Below, piece after piece: positions 9,790 through 19,679 of a DNA stretch of 64,000 bases. The stretch lies in assembly GCF_001661675.2 (NCBI RefSeq), contig NZ_CP019602.1:2691501-2755500 (forward strand), given 5' to 3'. The DNA is from Croceicoccus marinus. GTDB lineage: Bacteria; Pseudomonadota; Alphaproteobacteria; Sphingomonadales; Sphingomonadaceae. The translations under genes were made by a program, and so were the position numbers. Every line of letters begins with the position of its first letter. The first letter of the stretch is position 1. Under the pieces are notes generated by a model, which was given only the letters and a program-made list of their open reading frames with translations, searched no databases and had not been told where the DNA came from.

Positions 9790-10479
9790 GTGAGTGATCT
9801 GGGTCAACACGGAATGTTCGGCGAGACGATCGCCGCCTATGCAGAGCGGCGCAGGGAAGAGCGCTTTCCCATCATTCGAACCGCCAAGCTGATGTACGAC
9901 GATACCGAGATGCCCTGCGTATTGCGCGACATCTCGAACAGCGCGCTGCGCGTGCGCATCTATGACGCGATCCCGATGGGCAGCCGCGAGATGATGCTGG
10001 AATTCGGGGACGGCGACCGCCACCCGGTCGAGCTGGTCTGGCAGCGCGACGGGCATGCCGGGCTGCGCTTTCCGCAATTCGCCGACCTGCGCGCCCTGGT
10101 GGGCGAGAAGGGACCCTTCCGCAAGCGCGCGATCCGCATCGGCGTCGACCTGCCTTCATCGGTCACCGTGCTGGGCACAAGGCATGAGATCAGGATCGAG
10201 GACATCTCGCATCAGGGTGCGCGGATTTCCTGCGACCATCCGCTGGCGATCGACCAGCAGCTGCGAATCGCCGTGCCTTCGCTGGGCGAAGTCTATGCGG
10301 TGGTCCGCTGGCGCGAGCAGCCGCATTACGGGCTGGCCTTCCTCGAGACCTTCCGGTTCGAGGAGATCGCCCACATGGCTGGCAGCCTTCAGGCGATCTC
10401 GCGCGTGTGGCGCAGGCAGCATCCCCGGCAGGAAGTGGTGCGTCCGGTGACCATGCAAAAGCGCGTCGTGAATGGCTGA
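9790..10479 (+). CDS. Tandem PilZ-domain protein
   Basis: A cytoplasmic protein of 229 residues with two PilZ-like beta-barrel domains. The first spans roughly residues 15-105 and starts with an arginine-rich segment (RRREERFPIIR). The second spans about 115-205 and keeps the c-di-GMP motif D-x-S-x-x-G (DISHQG); in the first copy the glycine is alanine (DISNSA), so that copy may not bind the nucleotide. The GTG start follows AGGGGAA at a good distance; the frame stays open upstream through the tRNA. Likely a c-di-GMP effector; the target is unknown. Confidence 0.78.
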   Translation: MSDLGQHGMFGETIAAYAERRREERFPIIRTAKLMYDDTEMPCVLRDISNSALRVRIYDAIPMGSREMMLEFGDGDRHPVELVWQRDGHAGLRFPQFADLRALVGEKGPFRKRAIRIGVDLPSSVTVLGTRHEIRIEDISHQGARISCDHPLAIDQQLRIAVPSLGEVYAVVRWREQPHYGLAFLETFRFEEIAHMAGSLQAISRVWRRQHPRQEVVRPVTMQKRVVNG

Positions 10480-10543
10480 TCGCGTCGGCAAAGCGCGCGC
10501 GGCGATGCGGCGTTAACGATAATCGGCCGCCTTTCCCGCCGCG

Positions 10544-10558
10544 TTAACGAGCCCTTAG
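10544..10558 (+). promoter_or_regulatory. CtrA-like half-sites upstream of the oxidoreductase operon
   Basis: TTAA-N7-TTAG about 95 bases before the operon start differs by one base from the alphaproteobacterial CtrA consensus TTAA-N7-TTAA. A further GTTAAC occurs at 10512-10517. A single near-match can arise by chance. Confidence 0.22.
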
Positions 10559-10650
10559 CCATTTTCCGTCAGCCTTTGTCCAGCGACCGGAGACACCATC
10601 CTGCACCGGCGGGGCGGCGGCTTTGGCGACAGGGGTGAGACGGGGGTAAA

Positions 10651-12285
10651 ATGGCTTTCTTGCAGACTTCGGCCGATCCGCGCCAGGCGGCGAACCCGCA
10701 GGATCTGACCGTCGATGTCGTCATCATCGGCGCCGGCCCCGCGGGGCTGACGGCAGGCTATCTGCTGACCAAGGCGGGCAAGTCCGTCGCCATCATCGAG
10801 AAGGACGAGACCTATGTCGGCGGCATCAGCCGCACGGTCGAGCACGAGGGATACCGCTTCGACATCGGCGGCCACCGGTTCTTTTCGAAGTCCAGGGCCG
10901 TGGTGGATTTGTGGAACGAGATCCTGCCCGACGACTTCATCAGCCGCCCGCGGATGAGCCGCATCTATTACGAGGGCAAGTTCTATTCCTATCCGCTGCG
11001 CGCGTTCGAGGCGCTGCGCAATCTGGGACTGTGGCGCTCGGCCATGTGCATGGCGAGCTTTGCCAGGGTGCAGATGTTCCCGCGCAAGCAGGTGAAAAGC
11101 TTCGAGGACTGGACCATCAACCAGTTCGGCGAGAAGCTCTATTCGATCTTCTTCAAGACCTACACCGAGAAGGTGTGGGGCATGCCTTGCGACGAGATGA
11201 GCGCCGATTGGGCTGCGCAGCGGATCAAGGGGCTATCGCTGTGGGGCGCAGTGGTCGATGGGCTGAAGCGTTCGCTCGGCCTTAACAAGAGACCCAACAA
11301 CGGCATGCAAGCCAAGACCCTGCTGGAAGAATTTCGCTATCCGCGGCTTGGCCCCGGCATGATGTGGGATGCGGCGCGCGACCACGTGGTCGCGGGCGGC
11401 AACAGCGTGCTGATGGGCCATGCGCTCAAGCAGCTTGCCAGCGACGGCGAAGGCGGCTGGCGGCTGGACGCGGTGACCGCCGATGGCGAGGAGCGGATCA
11501 TCCGCGCGCGCCACGCGATCAGCTCGGCCCCCATGCGCGAGCTGGCGGCGCGGCTTTCGCCTGTTCCCGATGCGGTGCTGGACGCTAGCGGACTGAAATA
11601 CCGCGACTTTCTGACCGTCGCGCTGAAGATCCGCAGCGATGACCTGTTCCCCGACAACTGGATCTACATCCACGATTCCAAGGTGCAGGTCGGCCGCATC
11701 CAGAACTTCCGCAGCTGGTCGCCTGAAATGGTGCCCGATGCCTCGGTCGCATGTGTCGGCCTTGAATATTTCTGTTTCGAGGGCGACGGGCTCTGGGCGT
11801 CCTCGGACGATGACCTTGTGGCGCTGGCGACCCGCGAGATGGAGATCCTCGGCCTTGCGCGCCCCGAAGACGTGATCGGCGGCACGGTGGTGCGGCAGGA
11901 AAAAGCCTATCCGGTCTATGACGAGGATTACGCGCAGCGCGTCGCCGTCATGCGCGAGGAGCTGGAGGACAAGCACCCCACGCTGCACCTGGTCGGCCGC
12001 AACGGCATGCACCGCTACAACAACCAGGACCATGCGATGATGACCGCCATGCTGACGGTCGAGAATATCCTGGCAGGCCAGCGGGTCTATGACACCTGGT
12101 GCGTGAACGAGGACGCCGAGTATCACGAGGCCGGAAGCGAGGGCGAGCAGCCCGCCTTCCCGCAGCATGCCGGCGATGCCGCCGATCGCGCCGCCGCCCT
12201 GTCGTCGATGCGCGCGGTGCCGATGCCTGTAAGCGTTCGTGCGGAAACAACCTCCGCGCCGATGCGGGGGCGCGACGCCGCATGA
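10651..12285 (+). CDS. NAD(P)/FAD-dependent oxidoreductase (UDP-galactopyranose mutase/amine-oxidase-like)
   Basis: A 544-residue flavoprotein. The dinucleotide-binding motif [16 protein letters not shown] begins near residue 27 and is followed by [22 protein letters not shown], the pattern shared by UDP-galactopyranose mutase-like and protoporphyrinogen-oxidase-like enzymes. Near the end, [18 protein letters not shown] forms the second FAD contact region. About 60 low-complexity residues follow. It is the first gene of a three-gene overlapping set (ATGA into gtrA, then GTGA into the STT3-like gene), so a role in sugar or lipid-carrier chemistry for envelope glycosylation is inferred. The exact reaction is unknown. 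Confidence 0.8.
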   Translation: MAFLQTSADPRQAANPQDLTVDVVIIGAGPAGLTAGYLLTKAGKSVAIIEKDETYVGGISRTVEHEGYRFDIGGHRFFSKSRAVVDLWNEILPDDFISRPRMSRIYYEGKFYSYPLRAFEALRNLGLWRSAMCMASFARVQMFPRKQVKSFEDWTINQFGEKLYSIFFKTYTEKVWGMPCDEMSADWAAQRIKGLSLWGAVVDGLKRSLGLNKRPNNGMQAKTLLEEFRYPRLGPGMMWDAARDHVVAGGNSVLMGHALKQLASDGEGGWRLDAVTADGEERIIRARHAISSAPMRELAARLSPVPDAVLDASGLKYRDFLTVALKIRSDDLFPDNWIYIHDSKVQVGRIQNFRSWSPEMVPDASVACVGLEYFCFEGDGLWASSDDDLVALATREMEILGLARPEDVIGGTVVRQEKAYPVYDEDYAQRVAVMREELEDKHPTLHLVGRNGMHRYNNQDHAMMTAMLTVENILAGQRVYDTWCVNEDAEYHEAGSEGEQPAFPQHAGDAADRAAALSSMRAVPMPVSVRAETTSAPMRGRDAA

Positions 12286-12710
12286 ATTTTCGGGACGAAG
12301 CCCGGCGCTTCGTCGCCTATGGCGCGGCCAGCGCGCTCGCGCTCGGCTTCGACATGGGCAGCTATCTGCTGTTGATCGGGGCGGGCATGTCGGCCCCCCT
12401 CGCCGCCGTGGTCGGCTATGCGCTGGGCATCGCGGTGCACTGGCTGGCGTCGAGCCATTTCGTCTTTGCCGGCCGCGTCGCGCAGCCGGGCCGCGAACGC
12501 TCGGCACAGATGGGGCTGTTCGCGCTGTCCGCGCTGGTCGGGCTGGCGCTGACATGGCTGATCGTCAGTGCAGGCGTCGCATCCGGCCTCGACCCGCGGC
12601 TGGCCAAGATCGCGGCCATTGCCGCCAGCTTCATCGTCACCTTCCTGCTGCGCGCCCGCTTCGTCTTCGCCCCGCGCAATGCGGGCGAGCGAAAGGTCGC
12701 CGCGCAGTGA
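12282..12710 (+). CDS. GtrA family membrane protein
   Basis: A 142-residue protein with four membrane helices, starting at an ATG that overlaps the previous stop. The GtrA pattern is visible: [23 protein letters not shown], then a second helix with YALGIAVHW, and a C-terminal [14 protein letters not shown]. GtrA proteins help move undecaprenyl-phosphate-linked sugars across the inner membrane. Its position between a sugar-type oxidoreductase and a GT-C-like protein supports a glycan-modification role. Confidence 0.86.
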   Translation: MNFRDEARRFVAYGAASALALGFDMGSYLLLIGAGMSAPLAAVVGYALGIAVHWLASSHFVFAGRVAQPGRERSAQMGLFALSALVGLALTWLIVSAGVASGLDPRLAKIAAIAASFIVTFLLRARFVFAPRNAGERKVAAQ

Positions 12711-14470
12711 TCGGGGAACGCCGCCGCCCGGTGATGGATACGGATCTGGTGATCCGGGCCTCGCTTGCGTGGCTGCTGATGGTGGCCGTCCTGCTGATCG
12801 CCGGCCTGCCCGCGATCCTGGGCCGCCAGTTCAACGAAGGCGACGACATCATGCGCCTGCTGCAGGTGCGCGACTGGCTGGCGGGGCAGAGCTGGTTCGA
12901 CGTGTCGCAATATCGCATCGACGCGCCCTATGGATCCGGAATGCACTGGTCGCGGCTGGTCGATGTACCGCTGGCGGTGGTCATCCTCGTGCTCGCGCCG
13001 ATATTCGGCCAGCCCGCTGCCGAGCATGTCGCGGCGGTAGTCGTCCCGCTGGCGACCCTGTGGCTGGCGGTGCTGCTGATCGGGCGCATCGCTTGGAAGA
13101 TCGGCGACGAGGAAGCCACCGGCCTCGCCTGCCTGTCCGCCGCCATCGCCGCGCCGCTGCTGCACCAGATGCGGCCGATGCGGATCGATCACCACGGCTG
13201 GCAGATCGTGCTGTTCATGCTGGCGGTCAATGCGCTGATGGCGCGCGATGCCCGGCGCGGCGGGTGGATCCTGGGCGGCGCACTGGCGCTGTGGCTCAAC
13301 ATCTCGATGGAAGCTCTGCCGATGGTGCTGGGCTTCGGCGCGATCCTGCTGGTGCGCTGGCTGCGCTGCTGGGGCGACCGGCTGTGGCTGACATCGATGA
13401 TGCAGGCGCTGGCGGCGGGTTCGGCGCTGCTGTTCCTGCTGACGCGGGGTCTGACCGCGGGAATGCCGATGTGCGACGCGGTGGCGCCCGCGCATATCGC
13501 GGCGCTGGCCATCGCGGCGATCGGCGCGACGGGCCTTGCCCGGACCGAGACGCCGCGCCCCTTGCTGTTCACGCTGCTGGTCCTGGGCACCTGCGCGGTC
13601 ACGGGGGTGGTCGTGCTGCTGCAGATCGCGCCGCAATGCGCGGGCGGCAGCTTTGCGGGCATGGACCCGATGGCCCGCGACATCTGGCTTGCCAATGTGA
13701 TCGAGAGCCAGCCGCTGTGGCATCATCCCGCCCATCTGGCCGCGCAGATCCTGATCCCCGCGCTGGTCGCCATCGTGGTTTCGCTGCGGCTCGCCGCGCG
13801 CAGTTCGGCATGGCTGCACCGCTGGTACCTGGAATACACCGCCCTGCTGCTGGCGGCACTGGCGATGGCGGTGCTGCTGCCACGCTCAAGCGGTTTGGTG
13901 GCGGCGCTGGCCGCGGTGCCCATCGGCATCCAGATGAAGCAATGGCTGCGGCAGCTGCGCAAGCTGAACCGTCCCGGCAAACAGGCGATGGCGGTCGCGG
14001 GCATGGTCGCGTCGCTTCTGCCCGCCATGCCGCTGACCCTGCTGATGCAGGCCGCGCCCAGTCATGCGAGCGCGCCGCCCAGCGCTGCGGAAAGCTGCGA
14101 CGTGCGCGGCGCGCTTGCGGCACTGGGCGAAGAGCCCGCCGATATACTGGCGCCGATCGACATGGGTCCGTCCATCCTGCTCGACAGCCCGCACAGGGTG
14201 GTCGCGACCGCGCATCACCGCGCGCACAAGGGAATCGGCGACACGATCCGTGCCTTTTCGGGCAGCGACGAGGCCGCGCACCAGATCCTGGCTCGACGGC
14301 GCATCGGCTTCGTGATGATGTGCCCCGGTCAGGCCGAGGTGCAGTTCTACCGCCAGATAAACGGCAGCAGCTTCGCGGATAATCTGGCAGAGGGCACCGC
14401 GCCCGACTGGCTGATGCCGATCACGCATGAGGGCGACCGCAACGTGCTGGTCTGGCGGGTGATCGGCTAG
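12707..14470 (+). CDS. Polytopic membrane protein, STT3/GT-C glycosyltransferase-like
   Basis: A protein of about 587 residues with some twelve hydrophobic segments and a C-terminal soluble part of about 130 residues. Features recall oligosaccharyltransferase STT3/AglB: an acidic pair in the first external loop (GDDIMR, residues 46-47), MHWSRLVD shortly after, and RIDHHGW near 159-164, like the DHH motif of that fold. Where the family has WWDxG, this protein has PIDMG (near residue 483), so the acceptor-site motif is degenerate. The GTG at 12707 overlaps the gtrA stop; an ATG at 12734 is an alternative. Function is inferred, not established. Confidence 0.6.
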   Translation: MIGERRRPVMDTDLVIRASLAWLLMVAVLLIAGLPAILGRQFNEGDDIMRLLQVRDWLAGQSWFDVSQYRIDAPYGSGMHWSRLVDVPLAVVILVLAPIFGQPAAEHVAAVVVPLATLWLAVLLIGRIAWKIGDEEATGLACLSAAIAAPLLHQMRPMRIDHHGWQIVLFMLAVNALMARDARRGGWILGGALALWLNISMEALPMVLGFGAILLVRWLRCWGDRLWLTSMMQALAAGSALLFLLTRGLTAGMPMCDAVAPAHIAALAIAAIGATGLARTETPRPLLFTLLVLGTCAVTGVVVLLQIAPQCAGGSFAGMDPMARDIWLANVIESQPLWHHPAHLAAQILIPALVAIVVSLRLAARSSAWLHRWYLEYTALLLAALAMAVLLPRSSGLVAALAAVPIGIQMKQWLRQLRKLNRPGKQAMAVAGMVASLLPAMPLTLLMQAAPSHASAPPSAAESCDVRGALAALGEEPADILAPIDMGPSILLDSPHRVVATAHHRAHKGIGDTIRAFSGSDEAAHQILARRRIGFVMMCPGQAEVQFYRQINGSSFADNLAEGTAPDWLMPITHEGDRNVLVWRVIG

Positions 14471-14970
14471 GCTGGGTGCCGCGCCGCGCAATCGGAGCAG
14501 ACGCCGCGCAGTTCCACCACCGTGCGCAGATCGCCGAAACCGGCGGATCCCGCGGCATTGCGCAATCCGTCGGTCAACCGGTCGTCGTCGATATGCTCCG
14601 CCCGGCCGCACTGGTCGCAGATCACGAAGATGCAGTCGTGGCGGCAGCCGGGATGGCGATTGACCAGATAGGCGTTCGCGCTCTCGATCCGGTTCGCCAG
14701 ATTGGTCCGCACGAACAGGTCTAGGATGCGATAGACGCTGTTGGGCGCGACCCGCTTTTCACGTTCGCGCGTCAGGTCCTCGGCAATGTCATAGGCGGAT
14801 ACCGGCGCGGCGCTTTTCATCAGCTGGCCGAATACCGCGCTGCGCATGTCGGTCCATTGCTCGCCCGCATCGGTCAGCGCCGCGCGCGCGGCGCGCAGCA
14901 GCGACTGGCCCGAGTGCTCCTCGTGGTCGTGACCCGCATGGTCGTCGATCGTGTGGATATGGTCAGCCAT
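14467..14970 (-). CDS. zur: Fur family regulator, Zur-like
   Basis: A 167-residue winged-helix metalloregulator. The N-terminus is rich in His/Asp (HIHTIDDHAGHDHEEH). The DNA-binding domain spans about residues 25-95 with a Fur-type recognition region (APNSVYRILDLFV). The dimerisation domain has the structural zinc cysteines CDQC and CSDC and a HPGCRHDC stretch. The absence of an iron-Fur-like HHDH cluster and the four-cysteine site favour Zur over Fur; this is a family-level judgement. It ends convergently, overlapping the STT3-like stop by four bases, and lies downstream of msrA. Confidence 0.78.
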   Translation of the reverse strand: MADHIHTIDDHAGHDHEEHSGQSLLRAARAALTDAGEQWTDMRSAVFGQLMKSAAPVSAYDIAEDLTREREKRVAPNSVYRILDLFVRTNLANRIESANAYLVNRHPGCRHDCIFVICDQCGRAEHIDDDRLTDGLRNAAGSAGFGDLRTVVELRGVCSDCAARHPA

Positions 14971-15021
14971 GGATGCGTACCGGGATATGATCCGCCGCGC
15001 CGCATGGCAAGCGTGCGGCGT

Positions 15022-15696
15022 TCATCCGCGCTGGAACGATGCCCGGTAATCCTGCGGGAACAGCGCCTGAAGCGCGCGCACCTTGGGCGCGTCCCAGCGC
15101 ATGATATAGGGATGGCGCGGGTTCTTCAGCGCGAAATCCTGGTGGTAGGTTTCCGCCGGATAAAAGGCCTTCTGCGCCTCGATCCTGGTGACGATGGGCT
15201 TGGCCCACAAATCCGCCTTGTCCAGCTGCGCGATATAGGCGCGCGCGACGCGTGCCTGCGCGGGGGTCGTCGGCACGATGGCGCTGCGATAATGGCGGCC
15301 GCTATCCGGACCCTGGCGGTTAAGCTGGGTGGGGTCGGCGACGACGGCGAAATAGATGCGCAGCAGCTCGTCATACCGAACCTTTGCGGGGTCATAGGTA
15401 ATGCGCACCGCTTCGGCATGATCGGTCGCGCCCGCGCTGACCTTCTTATAATCGGCGTCCGCCTTGCTGCCGCCGTGATAGCCCGCGACCGCGCTCTTCA
15501 CCCCGTCGACATGGCTGAACACCGCTTCCACGCCCCAGAAACAGCCGCCGGCAAAGATTGCGGTGCGGGTGTCGCCGGTTTCCTTCACCTGCAGTTCGGC
15601 AACCGGCGTACGGACCGGTTCCTCGGCAAGGGCGGGGACCTGGCTTGCTGCCAGCAGGGCAGCGCCAATCGCAAGAAGAGGTGCGCGTGTGTTCAA
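15022..15696 (-). CDS. msrA: Peptide-methionine (S)-S-oxide reductase, exported form
   Basis: MsrA reduces the S epimer of methionine sulfoxide. The catalytic GCFWGVE motif, YHGGSKADADY and GRHYRSAI are all present, with the usual C-terminal SFQRG-type end. The start is a TTG at 15696, chosen because AAGGAA sits seven bases upstream and because translation then gives a clean signal peptide (hydrophobic stretch then VPALAEEP). It therefore probably acts in the periplasm, like the MsrB at 2680-3171. A 46-codon ORF ends ten bases upstream. Confidence 0.92.
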   Translation of the reverse strand: MNTRAPLLAIGAALLAASQVPALAEEPVRTPVAELQVKETGDTRTAIFAGGCFWGVEAVFSHVDGVKSAVAGYHGGSKADADYKKVSAGATDHAEAVRITYDPAKVRYDELLRIYFAVVADPTQLNRQGPDSGRHYRSAIVPTTPAQARVARAYIAQLDKADLWAKPIVTRIEAQKAFYPAETYHQDFALKNPRHPYIMRWDAPKVRALQALFPQDYRASFQRG

Positions 15697-15706
15697 TCCG
15701 GGTTCC

Positions 15707-15847
15707 TTATACGAAAGCGGCGGCGATGGCCTGCGTCGCGACAGGGAAACCGGTTGCAGCAAACAGACCGCCCGCGCCGATGGCAAAGCCAATGGACAGG
15801 TTCCGGATCATGGCCCGGTCACGCAGGATGGCTGCAAGGATCTTCAT
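15707..15847 (-). CDS. Small membrane ORF upstream of msrA (46 residues)
   Basis: The frame starts at an ATG (complement of 15845-15847), is rich in Ala, Ile and Gly, and has one likely membrane helix (residues about 17-45: LSIGFAIGAGG, then LFAATGFPVA). Its stop lies just before the msrA ribosome-binding site, so the two may be co-transcribed. The ribosome-binding site is weak. I do not recognise the family; it could be chance, but codon use (third-position G/C) is coding-like. Confidence 0.45.
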   Translation of the reverse strand: MKILAAILRDRAMIRNLSIGFAIGAGGLFAATGFPVATQAIAAAFV

Positions 15848-15984
15848 GGCGCTGCTTTCGTCTGCTTAAGGTTTCTCGGTCGGGATATGGTTACCGCTTA
15901 TACGCGCAGCCCACTGAAAGAAGCGTGAACGCCCCCGTCGTGCGCCGTTCATCTTCCAATCGACCGACCGCGTGATCCGCCCGA

Positions 15985-17577
15985 TCAATGGCGGAAATGA
16001 CGCATCCCGGTGAACACCATGGCAAGCCCGGCCTTGTCAGCGGCGGCGATCACCTCGTCGTCGCGAATCGAACCGCCGGGCTGGATCACCGCGGTCGCGC
16101 CCGCCTCGGCTGCCGAAAGCAGGCCGTCGGCAAAGGGGAAGAACGCGTCCGATGCAACCGCGCTGCCGGCCGTCATGGGCTCGTTCCAGCCATAGGTGTC
16201 GGCGGCTTCCTTCGCCTTAACCGCGGCGATGCGCGCCGAATCGCGGCGGTTCATCTGGCCCGCGCCGATGCCTGCGGTCTGGCCATCCTTCACATAGACG
16301 ATGGCGTTCGACTTCACATGGCGCGCGACGGTCCAGGCGAACAGGCAGTCCTTCAGCTCGCGGTCGGTCGGCTCGCGCTTTGTGACGACCTTCAGCTGCT
16401 GCGGATCGACATGGGCGAAATCGCGGTCCTGCACCAGCAGTCCGCCCGCGATCACCACCTGGCTGACGCCCCGGCGGCGCGGATCGGGCAGCGCGGGCAC
16501 GATCAGCAGTCTAAGGTTCTTCTTGCGCGCGAAGATGGTGCGCGCCGCCTCGTCCGCGCCGGGGGCGACGACGACCTCGGTAAAGATCTGCGCGATCTTT
16601 TCCGCCGTCGCACCGTCGAGCGGGCGGTTCACCGCGACGATGCCGCCGAACGCCGACACCGAATCGCAGGCCAGCGCCTTGTCCCACGCCTCGGCCAGCG
16701 TTTCGCCGACCGCCACGCCGCAGGGATTGGCATGCTTCACGATCACCACGGTCGGCGGGCCGTCGGCGAACTCGGCCACCAGTTCCAGCGCGGCATTCGC
16801 GTCATTGTAATTGTTGTACGACAGCTCCTTGCCCTGGATCTGCTCGGCCTGCGGCAGGCCTACCGCATGCGGCCCCTCGGGCACGTAGAGAGCGGCCTGC
16901 TGATGCGGGTTTTCGCCATAGCGCAGGGTGGTGACCAGCTTCGACGCCATCGTCCGGCGCGGCGGGAACTTCAGCTGCTGGTCGGCATGGGCGAACCATT
17001 GGCTGATCGCCGAATCGTAAGCGGCGGTCGCGGCATAGGCCTTGGCCGCCAGCATCTTGCGAAAGCCATAGCCCGTGGCCCCGACGCCTGCATCCAGCTC
17101 GGTAATCAGCGCGCCGTAATCGGCCGGATCGGTCACGATCGAGACATAGGCATGGTTTTTCGCGGCCGAGCGCACCATCGACGGGCCGCCGATGTCGATA
17201 TTCTCGATGATCTCGTCGCGGTCCGACCCCTTGGCCACCGTCTCGGCAAAGGGATAGAGATTGACGACGACCAAATCGATCGCGCCGATCCCGTGTTCGT
17301 ACATCGCCTTTGCATGGGCCGGATCGTCGCGCACCGCCAGCAGCCCGCCGTGGACCTTGGGATGCAGCGTCTTGACCCGCCCATCCATCATCTCGGGAAA
17401 GCCGGTAAGGTCGGAGATGTCCCTGACCTCAAGCCCCGCCTCGCGCAGCGCTTTGGCGGTGCCGCCGGTCGAGACTAGCTCGACATTGCGGGCGGCCAGT
17501 GCCTTACCCAGATCGACCAGCCCGGTCTTGTCCGAAACGGACAGCAGGGCGCGGCGGACGGTGACGGGGTTTTCCAT
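15985..17577 (-). CDS. purH: Bifunctional AICAR transformylase / IMP cyclohydrolase
   Basis: PurH performs the last two steps of de novo IMP synthesis. From the ATG at 17577 the 530-residue protein begins with the methylglyoxal-synthase-like cyclohydrolase domain ([41 protein letters not shown]) and continues into the transformylase domain with KHANPCGVA and AFGGIVAVN. The end [12 protein letters not shown] ... GMRHFRH is the canonical C-terminus. The frame is open far upstream but without family sequence. Confidence 0.96.
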   Translation of the reverse strand: MENPVTVRRALLSVSDKTGLVDLGKALAARNVELVSTGGTAKALREAGLEVRDISDLTGFPEMMDGRVKTLHPKVHGGLLAVRDDPAHAKAMYEHGIGAIDLVVVNLYPFAETVAKGSDRDEIIENIDIGGPSMVRSAAKNHAYVSIVTDPADYGALITELDAGVGATGYGFRKMLAAKAYAATAAYDSAISQWFAHADQQLKFPPRRTMASKLVTTLRYGENPHQQAALYVPEGPHAVGLPQAEQIQGKELSYNNYNDANAALELVAEFADGPPTVVIVKHANPCGVAVGETLAEAWDKALACDSVSAFGGIVAVNRPLDGATAEKIAQIFTEVVVAPGADEAARTIFARKKNLRLLIVPALPDPRRRGVSQVVIAGGLLVQDRDFAHVDPQQLKVVTKREPTDRELKDCLFAWTVARHVKSNAIVYVKDGQTAGIGAGQMNRRDSARIAAVKAKEAADTYGWNEPMTAGSAVASDAFFPFADGLLSAAEAGATAVIQPGGSIRDDEVIAAADKAGLAMVFTGMRHFRH

Positions 17578-17656
17578 GGACGGGGCTTTCGTGGCAGCGG
17601 CGCGACACGCACCTTTCATGCGCGTGCGCTTAGGCCCGCGCGCGCCATTCATCAAC

Positions 17657-17686
17657 CCGGCGATAACCCTGCCGGCGATAACCCTG
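17657..17686. repeat. 15-bp perfect tandem duplication
   Basis: Two adjacent identical copies of CCGGCGATAACCCTG lie in the spacer between the heparinase-like gene and purH. Confidence 0.9.
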
Positions 17687-17716
17687 ATATCCGGTGTCGT
17701 GCCCGGTCGCGGGCGT

Positions 17717-19672
17717 TCAGCCCGTCTTGCGCAAGGTCCAGTGCACCATGTCGCCCTCGCGCCCGACATCGCCGGTGACGACCAGCTGCAGGGTCTGGCG
17801 CGGCTGGCCGCCGCTGTCGACCCACAGGCTTTCCTCGATCGCCAGACCCGGCTCGTCCACGCGGAACTGCCAGAACGAACCATCGGGCAGCGCCAGCATC
17901 GCGCCGCTGCCGCCGTCTTCTGTCTTGACGACATGGTCGGCGGCGACATTGGCGCCCAGGTGGAATCGGATCGCAAAGGCATGGCTGCCGCGCCGCGCCC
18001 GCTTGCCGCGGGGCATCAGCGCGTCCTGTCCTTCCAGGATCGATCCGTCATCGGCCAGCGCCAGCCGCCGTTCGTGATAGAGCCCGTGGCGGGCGACATA
18101 GCCGTCATGGCTGGCGATCATGATCTGCGCGCCCTGCGCCCGCTCGCGGTCGAAGGTGACGGTCTTGACCCCGCCGCCCAGCCGCCCGTCGGCCTCGACC
18201 GCGGTCGAATCGGCTTCACCAAGTGTCAGCGTGCTATGCGCGGCGGTGGATCGCAGCCCTTCCTCGATCCGGCGCGGCACCGCGCCGCCCGCCATCGACG
18301 CACCGCCGCAATTGACGAAGATGCGCTCTGTCCCGTGGCTGAATTCGATGGCCAGCGTCGATGCGCAGCCGCCATGTGCCTCGCGCCCCGAAGGGGGCGG
18401 CGCGGCATCGAACTGCAGCACGGCCTGTTTCGCGGCCAGCCGCTGATAGCCCCAGTGCCCCGCCTCGCGCAGCGGGCGGGCATGCGGATCGGCCGCCTCG
18501 CACAGCATCGTCAGGCGGCGCGCGCTGACCGGCGCGCAGCCCTGCCAGCTGCCCAGCGACCCGTCGGCATGCGCCAGCGCCAGCAGCGGCGGCGTCATCA
18601 GCCGCAGCATCGTCTCGACCTGCCTGGGCGGTTCGCGGCGGCACGCGCGATAGCAGGCGACCAGCCGCAGCAGCGCGGCGATCGCGGCGATCTGGTCGTC
18701 GGGGCTGCGCGACAGCATGCCGCCATCCTCGCCCACCGCATCGCCCAGGGTCGCGACCAGCCCGGCCTCTCCATACAGGCGGCGCGGCTTGCCGTCGGGC
18801 ATCAGCAGGCCCGCCGCGGTGACCGCAACCCATGCGGGGATCGCGTCCTGCGGCGCATGGCGGCGGCGCACCTGGCGGTCGAGCCACAACGCGGTATCCG
18901 ACATGTGGCGCAGCAGCGCGGCGCGAAACGCACGGTCGGTGCCCGACAGGATCAGCGGCGCATGCACCAGCCAGATCAGCAGCCGCTCACCCGCGACGCC
19001 GGCCTGCCATGCGGGCCCCTCGCCCACCACCGGGTTCGCCAGCATCCAGCGGCGCAAGATATCCTCGGCCACCGGGGCGACCTTGTCGCGCGTGCCGGCG
19101 GCTTCCAGGTCGGGCAGCCAGGCAAAGCCGTGGATCGCCCGCGCGATCGGCGGCGCCAGCTTGCCCGAGCTGAAATCCAGGTTCTCGACGCTCAGCCTCT
19201 TGCCCGCGATCAGGAAATGCCCCGCGCGCAGCGCCATGCCGCCCGGACGCTCGCCCGGCAGCGGTTCGGCCACGGTCGCCAGCAAGCGCATCTTCGACGG
19301 CTTGTGGAACGGGCGCACCAGGTTGCGCGCCGAAATGCCGCGCGCATACAGAAAGCGCATCACCCGGTCGATCGGACCCAGGCTGGGCGGCGACAGTTCG
19401 GCCAGCGCCAGCTCGCCATCGCGCAGCGGAGGGGGCGGAGCGGGATCGCCGCTCATCCTGCCGGCACCGCCCAGTGCGGGGCCAGAAGCGGGGCCAGAAG
19501 CAGGACCGGGCCCAGGACCGGCACCGGGCGCCGGGCCAGGCCCAATTTCGCCTGCCTCCGTCTCGACCAGGCCGCCATCGCCGCCCGCCCCGGCCAGGGG
19601 AACGCCGCGCCGACCGGCGGAACCGGACCGCGCCTTGGACGCGTCGTGGAGAGAGGAGTGGTGGAAGACCAT
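17717..19672 (-). CDS. Heparinase II/III family protein
   Basis: A protein of about 651 residues whose C-terminal half matches the heparinase II/III beta-sandwich region ([30 protein letters not shown]; a later RFHLG). The N-terminal half is an all-alpha toroid-like domain. It lacks an obvious signal peptide, as is common for this sphingomonad gene found between rpe and purH. Residues about 28-72 form a Gly/Pro/Ala-rich linker with repeats, possibly not conserved. It starts seven bases after the rpe stop, so co-transcription is likely. The polysaccharide substrate, if any, is unknown. Confidence 0.8.
   Translation of the reverse strand: MVFHHSSLHDASKARSGSAGRRGVPLAGAGGDGGLVETEAGEIGPGPAPGAGPGPGPASGPASGPALGGAGRMSGDPAPPPPLRDGELALAELSPPSLGPIDRVMRFLYARGISARNLVRPFHKPSKMRLLATVAEPLPGERPGGMALRAGHFLIAGKRLSVENLDFSSGKLAPPIARAIHGFAWLPDLEAAGTRDKVAPVAEDILRRWMLANPVVGEGPAWQAGVAGERLLIWLVHAPLILSGTDRAFRAALLRHMSDTALWLDRQVRRRHAPQDAIPAWVAVTAAGLLMPDGKPRRLYGEAGLVATLGDAVGEDGGMLSRSPDDQIAAIAALLRLVACYRACRREPPRQVETMLRLMTPPLLALAHADGSLGSWQGCAPVSARRLTMLCEAADPHARPLREAGHWGYQRLAAKQAVLQFDAAPPPSGREAHGGCASTLAIEFSHGTERIFVNCGGASMAGGAVPRRIEEGLRSTAAHSTLTLGEADSTAVEADGRLGGGVKTVTFDRERAQGAQIMIASHDGYVARHGLYHERRLALADDGSILEGQDALMPRGKRARRGSHAFAIRFHLGANVAADHVVKTEDGGSGAMLALPDGSFWQFRVDEPGLAIEESLWVDSGGQPRQTLQLVVTGDVGREGDMVHWTLRKTG
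19477..19500. repeat. 12-bp tandem duplication in the heparinase-like gene
   Basis: Two adjacent copies of CGGGGCCAGAAG, within a longer GC-rich low-complexity stretch (about 19460-19550) that encodes the Gly/Pro/Ala linker. Confidence 0.8.
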
Positions 19673-19679
19673 AACGGAT

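Noticed and set aside
10512..10558. Strong CtrA regulation of the oxidoreductase operon
   Set aside because: Only one near-match TTAA-N7-TTAG was found; not enough to claim regulation.
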